64,000 nt of DNA from Halorubrum salinum (GTDB lineage: Archaea > Halobacteriota > Halobacteria > Halobacteriales > Haloferacaceae). The stretch lies in contig NZ_JANHDO010000002.1 in assembly GCF_024494575.1 (NCBI RefSeq), positions 372,001 through 436,000 on the forward strand. Reading direction: 5' to 3'. The notes beneath the pieces were generated by a model that saw nothing but the letters and a program-made list of their open reading frames with translations, had not been told where the DNA came from and searched no databases. Shown piece after piece: positions 34,173-43,104 of this stretch (position 1 is its first letter; the number at the start of each line of letters is the position of its first letter). The position numbers were made by a program, and so were the translations under genes.

Positions 34173-34235
34173 ATGGAACCGAGAGACCGGGAGTTCGAGA
34201 CGGGCCGGCGGTCGGCGTGTGGGGGCGCGCAGTGA
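34173..34235 (+). CDS. Possible 20-aa leader peptide ORF overlapping tetR (GTGA)
   Basis: ATG 34173 lies at the predicted start of transcription (TATA near 34138-34147). The 20 codons (MEPRDREFETG...) end in TGA 34233-34235, which overlaps GTG 34232, the likely tetR start. The tetR GTG has no clear GGAGG, so it may depend on translation of this ORF. Confidence 0.35.
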   Translation: MEPRDREFETGRRSACGGAQ

Positions 34236-34942
34236 CGCGGTTCTCCGAGGAGGACCGCGAGCGCATCCGCGCGGATCTGATCGACGCGGGCCACGACCTG
34301 TTCGCGAGGTACGGGTTCGACCGGACGCGCGTGAGTGACGTGACGGACGCGGCCGGGATCGGGACGAGCACGTTCTACCAGTTCTTCGACTCGAAGGAGG
34401 CGCTGTACCTCGCCGTGCTGATCGCCGAGCGCGGGCGGCTGTTCGAGACGTTGGAGGCCGAGGTCGCCGCCGCGGAGACGCCCCGGGAGGAGGCGGAGAC
34501 GATCCTGCGGACGACGCTCGGACAGGTGCGGTCGAACCCCCTCATCCGGCGGCTGTTCGTCGATGGCGAGATCCGGCGGATCGACGAGCGGCTGAACGGG
34601 ACGAGCTACGACGACACGCACGACTCCGGAGGCGACGGGGAAACGGTCGGATGCGGCGACGGCGGCGACCACACCGCAGACAGCGGCGAGCGGGTCGCCT
34701 TCGACCGGGTGTTACCGCAGCCGGACGAGTGGGTCGAACGGGACGACTTCCGGATCGACGATCCGGAGGTCGTCCGCGGGCTCATGCGGTCGCTGCTCTT
34801 CGTCACGCAGGCGCGGGAGACGCCCGTCGTGCCGGACGGGACCTACGACGAGGTCGAGGAGGCGCTGATCGAGACGGTCATCGAGGGGCTGTTCGCGGAC
34901 TCACGAACGAAATCGCACACAGACTCACAAACGGAGCCGTGA
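34232..34942 (+). CDS. TetR/AcrR family transcriptional regulator
   Basis: 236 residues. N-terminal HTH (LIDAGHDLFARYGFDRTRVSDVTDAAGIGTSTFYQFFDSKEALYLAVL, canonical TetR) then a ligand-binding helical domain with an acidic/Gly-rich insertion (about 128-160). The start could be GTG 34232 or GTG 34217; the first is preferred because it begins just before the HTH and overlaps the leader ORF. Divergent from the S-layer/RND operon across an inverted repeat, so it probably represses this operon and itself. Confidence 0.88.
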   Translation: MTRFSEEDRERIRADLIDAGHDLFARYGFDRTRVSDVTDAAGIGTSTFYQFFDSKEALYLAVLIAERGRLFETLEAEVAAAETPREEAETILRTTLGQVRSNPLIRRLFVDGEIRRIDERLNGTSYDDTHDSGGDGETVGCGDGGDHTADSGERVAFDRVLPQPDEWVERDDFRIDDPEVVRGLMRSLLFVTQARETPVVPDGTYDEVEEALIETVIEGLFADSRTKSHTDSQTEP

Positions 34943-35031
34943 GCGGGGGCGGCGGCCGAGGCGAGTCGCGTCCGCCGGAACCGCCGTGACGCCAACCCTT
35001 AGGCCTCCGCGAGCACGACGTGACCGCGTGA

Positions 35032-35979
35032 ATGTCTCGCGACTCCGACGGTACCGTCCTCCTCTTCGATCCCGACCCCGAGCGGGCGTCCGAGTACGCG
35101 GCGTGGCTCGACGCGCACGCGGTTCGCATCGCGGCGGACGTCGAGAGCGGGCTCGACGCGCTCGACGACGAGATCGACGTCGTGCTCCTCGACGCCGGAC
35201 TCATCGAAGCTGATCCCGCCGCGACGGTCGGTCGGATCCGCGCCCGCAACGGGGACTGTCAGATCGGGCTGCTGTCGGGGGACACGAGCGGTCTCTCCGT
35301 CCTCGGCCTCGACGTCGACGAGTACGTCCCGCGGCCGATCGACCGCGAAGAGCTTCGCGAGACGGTCGCCCGGCTCGTCGATCACGGCGCGGTCGAGGGA
35401 GCGCTCGACCGGTACCTCTCGCTCGTCGAGCGGCGTCGACGCGTCGAGGCCAGACGCGACCCCGAGGAGTTGGACGACGACGAGCGATACCGGGAGCTGA
35501 CCGGCGAGATCGCCGCCCGGCGCAGCCAGATAGACACGCTGTTGGAGCGGACGACGGGCGGGACCGACGGCGCGGACGCGGCGACCGCTGACGACGCGGA
35601 CGCCCGCCCCGCCGCCGCGGTCGAGCCCTCGAGCGTCGCGGAGCCGCCACTCTACCGCAGTCGGCCGGGAGCGTTCTACGCGCTCTGGTTCGTCGCGGCG
35701 CTCGCCTACGGCGTGGGCGACGTCGTCTCGACCCTGTACGCGACCGTCGCCGTCCCGGGGCTGATCGAGGGGAACCCCGTCGTCGGGGGACTGCTCGCGA
35801 CCGTCGGCGTCCCCGGGTTCCTCGCCTTGAAGCTCCTCGTCTTCCTCGTGTTGATATCGATCAGCGTGCAGGGGGGACGCACCCGCGAGCGGTACTCCTA
35901 CTACTGGCCGCCGGTCGCGGCGACCGGGCTCGGACTGCTTCTCACGGGGTGGAACCTCCGGCTGATCCTCGGGACGTGA
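35032..35979 (+). CDS. Receiver-HalX-membrane fusion protein
   Basis: 315 residues in three parts. Residues 8-110: CheY-like receiver with Asp54 as likely acceptor (DVVLLDAGLI), acidic residues near 13-15 and Ser82, but Arg101 where the conserved Lys should be (VPRPID). Residues about 112-175: HalX helical domain (LDRYLSLVERRRRVEARRD...ERYRELTGEIAARRSQIDTLLER). Residues about 217-315: three hydrophobic helices with ALAYGVGDVVSTLY and GNPVVGG, resembling DUF5658 integral membrane proteins. I know receiver-HalX proteins as soluble; a membrane-tethered version seems unusual. Ligand and targets unknown. Confidence 0.8.
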   Translation: MSRDSDGTVLLFDPDPERASEYAAWLDAHAVRIAADVESGLDALDDEIDVVLLDAGLIEADPAATVGRIRARNGDCQIGLLSGDTSGLSVLGLDVDEYVPRPIDREELRETVARLVDHGAVEGALDRYLSLVERRRRVEARRDPEELDDDERYRELTGEIAARRSQIDTLLERTTGGTDGADAATADDADARPAAAVEPSSVAEPPLYRSRPGAFYALWFVAALAYGVGDVVSTLYATVAVPGLIEGNPVVGGLLATVGVPGFLALKLLVFLVLISISVQGGRTRERYSYYWPPVAATGLGLLLTGWNLRLILGT

Positions 35980-36012
35980 CGGCTCGGCGGAGCGACGCGC
36001 TCGCGGCCGCGC

Positions 36013-37200
36013 TCACAGCCACTTGCGGATCCGTCGGCGGACGCGGTCGGCGAGGGCGAGGTCGCGGTCACGGTCGCGGAACCGGAACGGTTCGAGTCCG
36101 ACGGCGACGACGTAGACGGCCGTGACGACGACGACGATGACGGCGTTTATCGCCGCGACCGCGACGAACGGGTGTATCGCGTGAAGCGCGAGTATCACCG
36201 ACGCCGGGAGGAACTGGACGTACTGCCACTCGCCGACGGACCGGACGTACGCGCCGGTCTCGTTCGGTGCGTGGATCGTCACGGTCGAGGAGGCGGTCTC
36301 GCCGCGACCCGCCACCAACGCGGACCGGCTCACGTCGACGCCCGTGCTCGCGGCTTCGACGACCGCGATCCGCGGGACGAACCCGTCGTTCGTGAAGTTG
36401 TACGTGTACTCCACCGAGCCCCCCCGCTCGATGACGGTCGGGTTCCCGCTCGGCGTCTGCGAACTCACGATCGTGATGTCGTTCGTCCCCGACGGGACGA
36501 CCATGCTCGCGGTCGCCGGCACGGTGATGAGAAGCAGGATGACGACGAGCACGAGCACCGCGCTCGTCTCGCTCCGCCGGCTGCGCGACCGCTCCGACCG
36601 GTCCGGCCGCCCCCGCCCGCCGCCGCCGACCATCTCGGCGACGACGCTGTAGGCCAAGAGCAGCAGTCCGACGCCGACCATCGACGTGCCCACGTCGCCG
36701 TCGGCCAGTCCACCCAACCCCGGCACGCCGCTGAGAGCCGACGCGCCGATAGAGAACGCCTCTTGCATCCCCAAGACGAGGAGGCCGATATTCGGTATCA
36801 CCACTACCTCGCCGTCGAGTTGCAGCGCGACGGAGACGATCTGCGACTCCTGTACCGGCGGCTCCGGGCCGTCCTGATCGGTGAAGGGGTTGGCGTCGCC
36901 GCGGGTGATGTACCCCTCGTCCGTCTCGTCGACGATCCGGTGAGTCGTCAGCCCGCCCCCTTGCAGCTCCCTGGCCTCGAAGGTCACCACGTCGCCCTCG
37001 CCGACGTCGCCGGCGAGCGACGGCGGGACCGCGACGAACCCGTCGCCGGGAGCCATGTCGGCCGGCTCGGCGTTCATGCTGCCGGTGAGCACGAACCCGA
37101 GGAGGATCGGCTGACCGAGCTGTTGGCCGATCAGCATGACGACGACGAGGCCGACGAGGAGGGCGGTCGCGCCGGAGCCGGCGAGCGATCTGAGAGTCAT
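36013..37200 (-). CDS. Signal peptidase I (S26B type) fused to extra membrane domain
   Basis: 395 residues. TM1 (GATALLVGLVVVMLIGQQ) precedes the peptidase core: Ser41 in LTGSMNAEP, His87 in TTHRIVDET and Asp102 in ITRGDANPFTDQ form the archaeal/ER-type Ser-His-Asp catalytic set. The core ends near residue 175. Then follow a TM (VGVGLLLLAYSVVAEMV), an Arg-rich loop, a TM (AVLVLVVILLLITVPATA), an Ig-like beta domain (about 240-330) and further helices before a basic tail. Cleaves Sec signal peptides; the C-terminal half has no known role. Confidence 0.85.
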   Translation of the reverse strand: MTLRSLAGSGATALLVGLVVVMLIGQQLGQPILLGFVLTGSMNAEPADMAPGDGFVAVPPSLAGDVGEGDVVTFEARELQGGGLTTHRIVDETDEGYITRGDANPFTDQDGPEPPVQESQIVSVALQLDGEVVVIPNIGLLVLGMQEAFSIGASALSGVPGLGGLADGDVGTSMVGVGLLLLAYSVVAEMVGGGGRGRPDRSERSRSRRSETSAVLVLVVILLLITVPATASMVVPSGTNDITIVSSQTPSGNPTVIERGGSVEYTYNFTNDGFVPRIAVVEAASTGVDVSRSALVAGRGETASSTVTIHAPNETGAYVRSVGEWQYVQFLPASVILALHAIHPFVAVAAINAVIVVVVTAVYVVAVGLEPFRFRDRDRDLALADRVRRRIRKWL

Positions 37201-37323
37201 CGTGCTGGGGCGCTTCGGTGCGGTGTACGCTCGCCCTCGATAAATGCCGTTCGGCGGTACGAGAGGCGTGTGCGGCGTACGGAGCGTTCGAGGCGCACGC
37301 CCGGTTCTGCGGCGCTTCGTCGG

Positions 37324-37794
37324 TCAGTTCCCGGTGAAGTCGATCCGCGAGTCGCCCGCGTCGCCGTCGCGCTGGGCGGGACCGAGTCGGACGAACTCGT
37401 AGGCGTCGTCGGTGAGGTACACCGCGCCGCCGTCGACGGTCACGTCGACCGTTTCGAGGACCGCGCCCTCGCAGGGGCCGAAGTTGCAGTAGCCGGAGTC
37501 GGCCTCGAACGTCGCGCCGTGCTTCTGACAGAACACCTCGCCGTTGCGGACGAAGGCGCCGTCGTCCTTGTCGAGGCGCACGTCGGTCCAGTGTTGACAG
37601 TAGTTGCGGAACGCCGCCACCTCGCCGACCGCCCGCGTGAGGATCGCCTCGGCCTCCGGCCGGCCGTCGTCGGACTCGCCCACGTCTCCCTCGCCGTCGT
37701 CGACCGCGTCGGCGTCGACGGGGCGGAGCGTCACGAGCAGCGTGCTCTCCTCTGGAACCTCCTCCACGGCGGCGATCCGGCGGTCCGCGTCCAT
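37324..37794 (-). CDS. Rieske [2Fe-2S] domain protein
   Basis: 156 residues. Cluster ligands are all present: Cys66-x-His68 (NYCQHW) and Cys89-xx-His92 (VFCQKH), with the following GATFEADSGYCNFGPCEGA. The N-terminal part has an acidic insertion (DDGEGDVGESDDGRPEAEA, about 32-50). There is no TM anchor, so it is a soluble ferredoxin-like Rieske protein, perhaps a partner of an oxygenase; no such gene is nearby. ATG 37794 begins the domain. Confidence 0.88.
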   Translation of the reverse strand: MDADRRIAAVEEVPEESTLLVTLRPVDADAVDDGEGDVGESDDGRPEAEAILTRAVGEVAAFRNYCQHWTDVRLDKDDGAFVRNGEVFCQKHGATFEADSGYCNFGPCEGAVLETVDVTVDGGAVYLTDDAYEFVRLGPAQRDGDAGDSRIDFTGN

Positions 37795-37919
37795 ACCCGT
37801 CCGTGGCCTGCGTCCCGCTTCAACGTTCCGCGTTCGTCGCTCGCACCCGAGACCGTCGACGCGACTGAGCGGGCTGGCCGGGCTAGCTGGGGTGGTCGTA
37901 CTGCGTGGCGTCGGCCGTC

Positions 37920-38519
37920 TCAGACCCCGAGCCACTCGTCGTCGCGCACCTCGTGGCCGTTCTCCCGGCAGTACGCTGCCGCCCGTCGGCGCACGTCCCT
38001 GGAGCCGGGGACCGTCCGCCTCTCGTGAACCTCGGCGACGACCCAGTCGGCGACGGTCCGAACGCCGTCGTCGTCGTCGAGTCCGTCGACATCGCTCAGC
38101 GCCCGAAAGCTCCGCTCGAAGGCCTCGTGCTGTGACCGACCGAACTCCTCGTCCGGGAGGGTCGCCGCCGCCTCGACGACCCGTTTCATCGCGACCCCGA
38201 CAGCGGGTCGCCGGACCCGCTTGCTGACGGCCGCGGGCGCGTCGAACGACTCCATGTCGGCGTCCGGGAAGAGGTCCGCGACGGCGTGCGTCCCGTCGAC
38301 CGACCCGACCTCGTGGTCGCCGGCAGTCGCGATTATCTCGCGGCCCGTCGCCGGGAAGGACAGCGATTCGAGCGCCGCCTCGAGGTCGGCGAGCGCCGCG
38401 TCGGTGACCGCGGGCTCGCCCTCGTCGCCGCGCTCAAGTTCGTCGGCGATCTCGCGCTCGCGCTGTCGGCGGTCCTCGTCTGCCGCCTGTTTTTCGCGTC
38501 CGTTTTTGTCGTCTGCCAT
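37920..38519 (-). CDS. Acidic conserved haloarchaeal protein (DUF5789-like region)
   Basis: 199 residues. A charged, Gln/Arg/Glu-rich N-terminus (about 1-40) is followed by LADLEAALESLSFPATGREI and a conserved-looking stretch (HEVGSVDGTHAVADLFP, about 45-85) that recalls the DUF5789/DUF2795 family. The C-terminal part is mostly helical with a His/Cys-containing segment. No signal peptide. Function unknown. Confidence 0.6.
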   Translation of the reverse strand: MADDKNGREKQAADEDRRQREREIADELERGDEGEPAVTDAALADLEAALESLSFPATGREIIATAGDHEVGSVDGTHAVADLFPDADMESFDAPAAVSKRVRRPAVGVAMKRVVEAAATLPDEEFGRSQHEAFERSFRALSDVDGLDDDDGVRTVADWVVAEVHERRTVPGSRDVRRRAAAYCRENGHEVRDDEWLGV

Positions 38520-38605
38520 CCGTCACCTACGGCCCGTGGCGGGATAACGGTGTGCCCGCGGCGGGCGTCTCGCACGGCTGCACGTCGGGAACGCGACGCC
38601 GGGCC

Positions 38606-39598
38606 TCACAGCCGCTCCCCGTCGTAGTACCTTTCCTCCACGCGCCGGTCGAACAGCCGCGAGAGGAGCGTGGTGAGCGGGCCCGCGGCGGCGTCCGTCT
38701 CCCCGCTGGGTCTCTCCCCTCCCGTTCCGCCGACCGCGATCCCGTCGACGGTCGCGACCGGTCGGACCTCCCACGTCGAGTTGGTGAGGAACACCTCGTC
38801 GGCCTCCCGGACCGCGTCGGGCGCGTACGTCCCCTCCTCGACGGGTATCCCCTCCTCGTCGGCGATCTCGATCACCGCGCGCCGAGTGATGCCGGGGAGC
38901 ACCGGCCCGTCGAGCGACGGCGTCTTGAGCGCGGTTCCGTCGGAGAAGAAGACGTTCGACGTCGCCCCCTCGGCGACGTTTCCCTCGGCGTCGAGCATGA
39001 GCGCCTCGTCCGCGCCCGTGACCCGGAGTTCGAGCCGAGCGAGGATCCCGTTCAGGTAGTTGTGCGTCTTCGCGTCTGCGGGGAACGCGCGCGGCGAGGG
39101 CTTGCGTGTCTTCGTCGTCTGGAGCGCGGCCGGCCCGTCGTAGACGGTTCCTTCACCCCTGTCTCCCGAGCCGTCAGCGCCCGCGCCGTCCGCGCCTGTG
39201 CCCTCGTCTCCCGCTCCGACCCCCCCGCGAGGCAGGGGCTTCGCGATCACGACGACTGTCGGGTCGACGTCGGGTTTCGGGTCGAGCGTCCCGGGCTGGA
39301 CTCCCCTCGTGACCGAGCACTTCACGTACGCGTCCGCGAGGCCGTTGGCCGCGAGGGTCTCGTCGATCCGGGCTTTCAACTCCGAATCTGCGACGCCGTG
39401 ATCGAGCCCGAGCGTCTCGCAGGTGTCCGCGAGCCGCGCCGCGTGCGCGTCCCACCGGAAGACCTCCCCGCCGTAGGCCCGCAGCGTCTCGAAGGCGGCG
39501 TCGCCGTACGCGAACCCCCGGTCTTCGACGGAGACCGTCGCCTCGTCGGCCGGGACGAGATCGCCGTCGACGTGGTACCGCAGCGGGTCCTCAGGCAC
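38606..39598 (-). CDS. pabC: Aminotransferase class IV, probable aminodeoxychorismate lyase
   Basis: 330 residues. PLP fold type IV: RGFAYGDAAFETLRAYGGEVF near the start, catalytic Lys in DAKTHNYLNGILARLEL, ALMLDAEGNVAEGATSNVFF, and the conserved VFLTNSTWEVRPV near the C terminus. A Gly/Asp/Ala-rich linker interrupts the middle. Third gene of the pabB-pabA-pabC set, with an 8-bp overlap with pabA. Likely releases pyruvate from aminodeoxychorismate to give p-aminobenzoate, though branched-chain aminotransferase activity cannot be excluded. GTG 39598 is chosen; GTG 39607 is possible. Confidence 0.85.
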   Translation of the reverse strand: MPEDPLRYHVDGDLVPADEATVSVEDRGFAYGDAAFETLRAYGGEVFRWDAHAARLADTCETLGLDHGVADSELKARIDETLAANGLADAYVKCSVTRGVQPGTLDPKPDVDPTVVVIAKPLPRGGVGAGDEGTGADGAGADGSGDRGEGTVYDGPAALQTTKTRKPSPRAFPADAKTHNYLNGILARLELRVTGADEALMLDAEGNVAEGATSNVFFSDGTALKTPSLDGPVLPGITRRAVIEIADEEGIPVEEGTYAPDAVREADEVFLTNSTWEVRPVATVDGIAVGGTGGERPSGETDAAAGPLTTLLSRLFDRRVEERYYDGERL

Positions 39599-40274
39599 GG
39601 TCCGCACACACCTCCGCGAAGTTCCGGACCATCGCCTCGCCGCGCGGCGTCAGGATGCTCTCGGGGTGGAACTGCACGCCGACGTGCGGCTTCTCCCGGT
39701 GACGGACGCCCATCACGACCGACCGCTCGTCCTCGGTACGCGCGGTTTCGATCAGGTCCTCGGGGAGGTCCCCGCGCGTGACACAAAGCGAGTGGTAGCG
39801 CCCGACGCGGAGCCGGTCGGGGAGCCCGGCGAACACGCCAGCGCCGTCGTGGCTGATAGTCGACGGCTTCCCGTGGACGACCTCGGGCGCGTGACTGACC
39901 CGGCTGCCGCCGCTCGCGCACATCGCCTGGTGGCCCAGACAGACCCCGAAGACGGGGCGGTCGAGGTCGAAGACGGCGGTCGAGACGCCGGCGTCGGCGG
40001 GGGTCCCCGGCCCGGGCGAGACGACGACGCCGTCGGGGTCGATCGCGCGGATCCCCGCGAGGTCGACCGCGTCGTTCCGTCGCACCGTCACCGCGCCGGC
40101 GACCTCGCCCACGTACTGGACGAGGTTGTACGCGAACGAGTCGTAGTTGTCGATCACGAGGATCCGCGCGTCGAGGTCGCCTTCGCCGGCCCGCCAGCCG
40201 CCACCGGCCGGCGAGTCTCTTCCGGTCTGTCGGCCATCCGCGGCGGCGCTCTCCCCGCGGCGCGCGTCAGTCAT
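39591..40274 (-). CDS. pabA: Aminodeoxychorismate/anthranilate synthase component II (glutamine amidotransferase)
   Basis: 227 residues. Class I glutamine amidotransferase with the triad Cys112 ([10 protein letters not shown]), His202 and Glu204 (FHPES). [18 protein letters not shown] and [11 protein letters not shown] are typical. An N-terminal extension of about 36 residues (Gly/Arg/Asp-rich) precedes the domain and may be dispensable or a start-site artefact. Supplies ammonia to the synthase subunit encoded immediately upstream; overlaps with it and with pabC. Confidence 0.9.
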   Translation of the reverse strand: MTDARRGESAAADGRQTGRDSPAGGGWRAGEGDLDARILVIDNYDSFAYNLVQYVGEVAGAVTVRRNDAVDLAGIRAIDPDGVVVSPGPGTPADAGVSTAVFDLDRPVFGVCLGHQAMCASGGSRVSHAPEVVHGKPSTISHDGAGVFAGLPDRLRVGRYHSLCVTRGDLPEDLIETARTEDERSVVMGVRHREKPHVGVQFHPESILTPRGEAMVRNFAEVCADRA

Positions 40275-41901
40275 CCGTCACCTCCGGCCGGTCGACGGCC
40301 ATCCCGCCGGCCGCGAGCGCCTCGTCCGTGGCGCTCACGAGCGCGCGGGCCTTCGCCAGCGTCTCGTCGTACTCGGCGTCCGGCTCGGAGTCGTGGACGA
40401 TCCCCGCGCCGACCCGCAGGTGGTACTCGTCGGCGTGCCGGACCAGCGTCCGTATCACGATGTTCAACGCGGCGCGGCCGTCGAACCCCGCCGCGATCAT
40501 CGACCCCGTGTAGGGGCCGCGTCGGGTCGCCTCCAACTCGTCGATGATGGCCATCGTCTTCGGCTTCGGCGCGCCGGTGATCGTCCCGCCGGGGAAACAC
40601 GCCGCGATCGCGTCCGCGAGTCCCACCCCCGGCCGCGCCTCGCCTTCGATCAGGCTCACGAGGTGCATCACCTCGCTGTAGCGGTCGACGCGGCGGTACT
40701 CGGTCACGTCGACCGTTCCGAACCGGGAGACCTTGCCGAGGTCGTTGCGTTCGAGGTCGACCAACATGGCGTGTTCGGCGCGCTCTTTGGCGTCGTCGGT
40801 CAGCTCCGCCTCAAGCGCCTCGTCCTCCTCCCGCGTCTCGCCCCGCGGACGAGTCCCAGCGATGGGCTCCGTGCGCAGGCGAGTGCCCCCCTCCGGATCG
40901 CCGGTCTCGTCGTCCGGAACGCGCTCCAAGAGCAGCTCCGGGCTCGCGCTCACGAGGTCGACGCCGCGCCGCGCGTCGCCGCGCTCGACGCCGGAGAACT
41001 CGATCAGCCCCGAGTACGGTGCCGGGTTCACCCGCCGCAGGGCGTCGTAGGCGGCGACCGGGTGGACCGCCGCCGGCGCGCGGAGCCGCTGTGAGACGTT
41101 GGCTTGAAACGTGTCGCCCGCGCGGATCGCCGCCTTCACCCGCCGGACCGCCTCGGTGTACCCCTCGCGGCCGGTGTCGCTCTCGAACGCCGCCGTCGAC
41201 GCGTCCGAGGCGGGTGCCGGTCCGACCGCCGGATCGCCGGACTCGACCCGGTCTATCAGGTCGTCCGCCCGCGCCGCCGCCGCGTCGAACAGACCGTCGA
41301 GCGCGTCCCGGTCGCTCTCGGGGTCGTCGAGGCCGGCCGGCACCCGCGGACACGCTGTCACGCGGAGCGTGACGCTCTCGCCGTCGCCGCCCGTCGGACA
41401 CTCCCACGCCGCCACGCGGTCGAAGACGCCGACCTGCAGCCGCGGGAGCCCCCGGTCGTCGACCGCACCCCGCCCCTCCGGCGGCGACGCCGGGAACGAC
41501 TCCAGCTCGCGCGCGACGTCGTACGAGAGCCAGCCGAACGCGCCACAGGGGAAGGGAACCTCGCAGTCGCCGCGCGCGAGCGTCTCTCCCTCGACGAGGC
41601 CCTCCAGGGCCGCGAGCGTCGGTGACGGTCGACGGTAGTCCCCGGTCGAGGACTCGGCCGCGACGGCCGCGTCGGCGGAGACGGTGAGCCGCTCGACCGG
41701 GTCGACGCCGAAGTAGCCCCAGCCGGACTGGCCGCCGGTGGTCTCGTAGAAGAAGCCGCCCGGCCCGTCGCGTGCGCGTCGGTACGCCGCGAACGGGTCC
41801 GCGACGGTGACGCGACACTCGACCGGAACCCGAGCGCCGGCCGACGCCGCGGCTGCGGCGGCGCGGAACCTGTCTCGGCCGGTGCGTACCGGTCGCTGCA
41901 T
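40267..41901 (-). CDS. pabB: Aminodeoxychorismate synthase component I (PabB/TrpE family)
   Basis: 544 residues. Chorismate-binding domain with [16 protein letters not shown] (PabB-like), [38 protein letters not shown] and [20 protein letters not shown]. The PIAGT motif has Ala where E. coli PabB has its active-site Lys, like TrpE. The genes for the amidotransferase and lyase follow, so a p-aminobenzoate pathway is most likely, although anthranilate synthase activity needs testing. ATG 41901 is the natural start; the frame extends upstream in Arg-rich non-coding DNA. Confidence 0.87.
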   Translation of the reverse strand: MQRPVRTGRDRFRAAAAAASAGARVPVECRVTVADPFAAYRRARDGPGGFFYETTGGQSGWGYFGVDPVERLTVSADAAVAAESSTGDYRRPSPTLAALEGLVEGETLARGDCEVPFPCGAFGWLSYDVARELESFPASPPEGRGAVDDRGLPRLQVGVFDRVAAWECPTGGDGESVTLRVTACPRVPAGLDDPESDRDALDGLFDAAAARADDLIDRVESGDPAVGPAPASDASTAAFESDTGREGYTEAVRRVKAAIRAGDTFQANVSQRLRAPAAVHPVAAYDALRRVNPAPYSGLIEFSGVERGDARRGVDLVSASPELLLERVPDDETGDPEGGTRLRTEPIAGTRPRGETREEDEALEAELTDDAKERAEHAMLVDLERNDLGKVSRFGTVDVTEYRRVDRYSEVMHLVSLIEGEARPGVGLADAIAACFPGGTITGAPKPKTMAIIDELEATRRGPYTGSMIAAGFDGRAALNIVIRTLVRHADEYHLRVGAGIVHDSEPDAEYDETLAKARALVSATDEALAAGGMAVDRPEVTDD

Positions 41902-42002
41902 GAGAGACGGTTCGGGGGCGCGGAGGAAACAGTTGTGGTCCCGCCGGTCGACACCGGTTCGGGCGGGGATCCGACCGCGACGGGCCCGCCGAGAGAGCCC
42001 GG

Positions 42003-42488
42003 TTAGAACTCGTTCGCCCGCTCGATCCACGTCGCGGCGCGCTTTTCGCCGACGCTGGTTCGCTCGGCGACGTCGCCGGCGTCCGCGGCCGCGAGTTCCT
42101 CGATCGTCTCGATCCCGACCTCGGCCAGCCGCTCGGCGTACGCCGGGCCGATCCCGGTGATGTTCTCGACGCCGGGACCGACGTCGTCGTCGTCGACCGC
42201 CGCCTCCTCGTCGGCTCCCTCTGCGGCCTCCGCCGGCTCCGCGGCCTCCTCGGTCTCGCCGGCCGCGCCGTCCTCGTCGACCAGCGCCTCGGTCGAGGCG
42301 GCGGCGTCCGTCTCGGCCGCGACCGGCTCCCCCTCGCCGTCCGAACCGTCGTTCGGAGCGGATTCCACCGGATCTGCGTCCGCGTCGTCCGGTTCGTGTT
42401 CGACCGTCACTTCGGTGTCCGTCTCGTCGCGTTCGGCGGAGGCGCTCCCGAACCCGAGCGTCTCTTTGATCTTCTGGAGTAGGGCCAT
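42003..42488 (-). CDS. Acidic protein with C-terminal helix-hairpin-helix domain
   Basis: 161 residues. Short N-terminal amphipathic segment ([14 protein letters not shown]), then about 75 very acidic Ala/Glu/Asp residues, then HhH motifs from about residue 105 ([52 protein letters not shown]). The HhH part resembles the DNA-binding or protein-contact end of RecA/topoisomerase-type proteins. Likely nucleic-acid or protein interaction; no enzymatic domain. Confidence 0.82.
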   Translation of the reverse strand: MALLQKIKETLGFGSASAERDETDTEVTVEHEPDDADADPVESAPNDGSDGEGEPVAAETDAAASTEALVDEDGAAGETEEAAEPAEAAEGADEEAAVDDDDVGPGVENITGIGPAYAERLAEVGIETIEELAAADAGDVAERTSVGEKRAATWIERANEF

Positions 42489-42569
42489 CGACCGGTGGTA
42501 CGACCGTGGAACAGTTAAAAGCACTCGACGCGAGAGCGCCGGGATCCGGCCCGCGGATCGGTCTCGCCG

Positions 42570-42578
42570 GTATATAAG
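42570..42578 (+). promoter_or_regulatory. TATA box for the CopD-like gene
   Basis: GTATATAAG, centre 28 bp upstream of ATG 42602, giving a leaderless mRNA and supporting that start over a GTG at 42596. Confidence 0.6.
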
Positions 42579-42601
42579 TGTCCTCGGCGCGTTCGGTGAG
42601 T

Positions 42602-43060
42602 ATGGACGCGCTTAATCCCGTCATGTGGTCGGTCCACGTCGGCTTCGCGGTCCTGTGGACCGGCAGCGTGCTGTTCGTGTCGATCGCCGTGCTCCCGTCG
42701 GCGCTCCGCGGCGACGTCGCCGGCGACGCGCTCTCGCGTATCGTCGGCCGCCTCAGGTGGATCACCCGGATCGGCGCGCTGGCGTTCCTCGCCACGGGCG
42801 GCCACATGGCCGGCACGCTGTACACGGTCGAGTCGCTCACGGGGAGCGGTCGGGGTCACCTCGTGTTGACGATGCTCGCGCTCTGGTTCGTGATCACCGG
42901 CCTCGTCGAAGTCGCGAGCGGAAAGCTCCTCTCGGGCGTCGACACCGGCAAGCTCCGCGAGCCCGCCCGCGACGCGAAGCCGTTCTTCTACGGCGCCGCC
43001 GGGCTCTCCGTCGCCCTCCTCGTCGTCGCCGGCCTGCTGGCGACGCCCGGGTTCGCCTAG
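42602..43060 (+). CDS. CopD-like membrane protein
   Basis: 152 residues, four TM helices: 7-27 ([21 protein letters not shown]), 52-72, 82-100 ([19 protein letters not shown]) and 125-148. The pattern [14 protein letters not shown] with [20 protein letters not shown] resembles the CopD/DUF2269 family of membrane proteins linked to copper or to haem quinone complexes. Function not shown. ATG 42602 is supported by the TATA box. Confidence 0.78.
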   Translation: MDALNPVMWSVHVGFAVLWTGSVLFVSIAVLPSALRGDVAGDALSRIVGRLRWITRIGALAFLATGGHMAGTLYTVESLTGSGRGHLVLTMLALWFVITGLVEVASGKLLSGVDTGKLREPARDAKPFFYGAAGLSVALLVVAGLLATPGFA

Positions 43061-43104
43061 TCGCGGTCGGCTGCCTCACCGGCCCGCCGAGCCGAACCCC
43101 CCGC

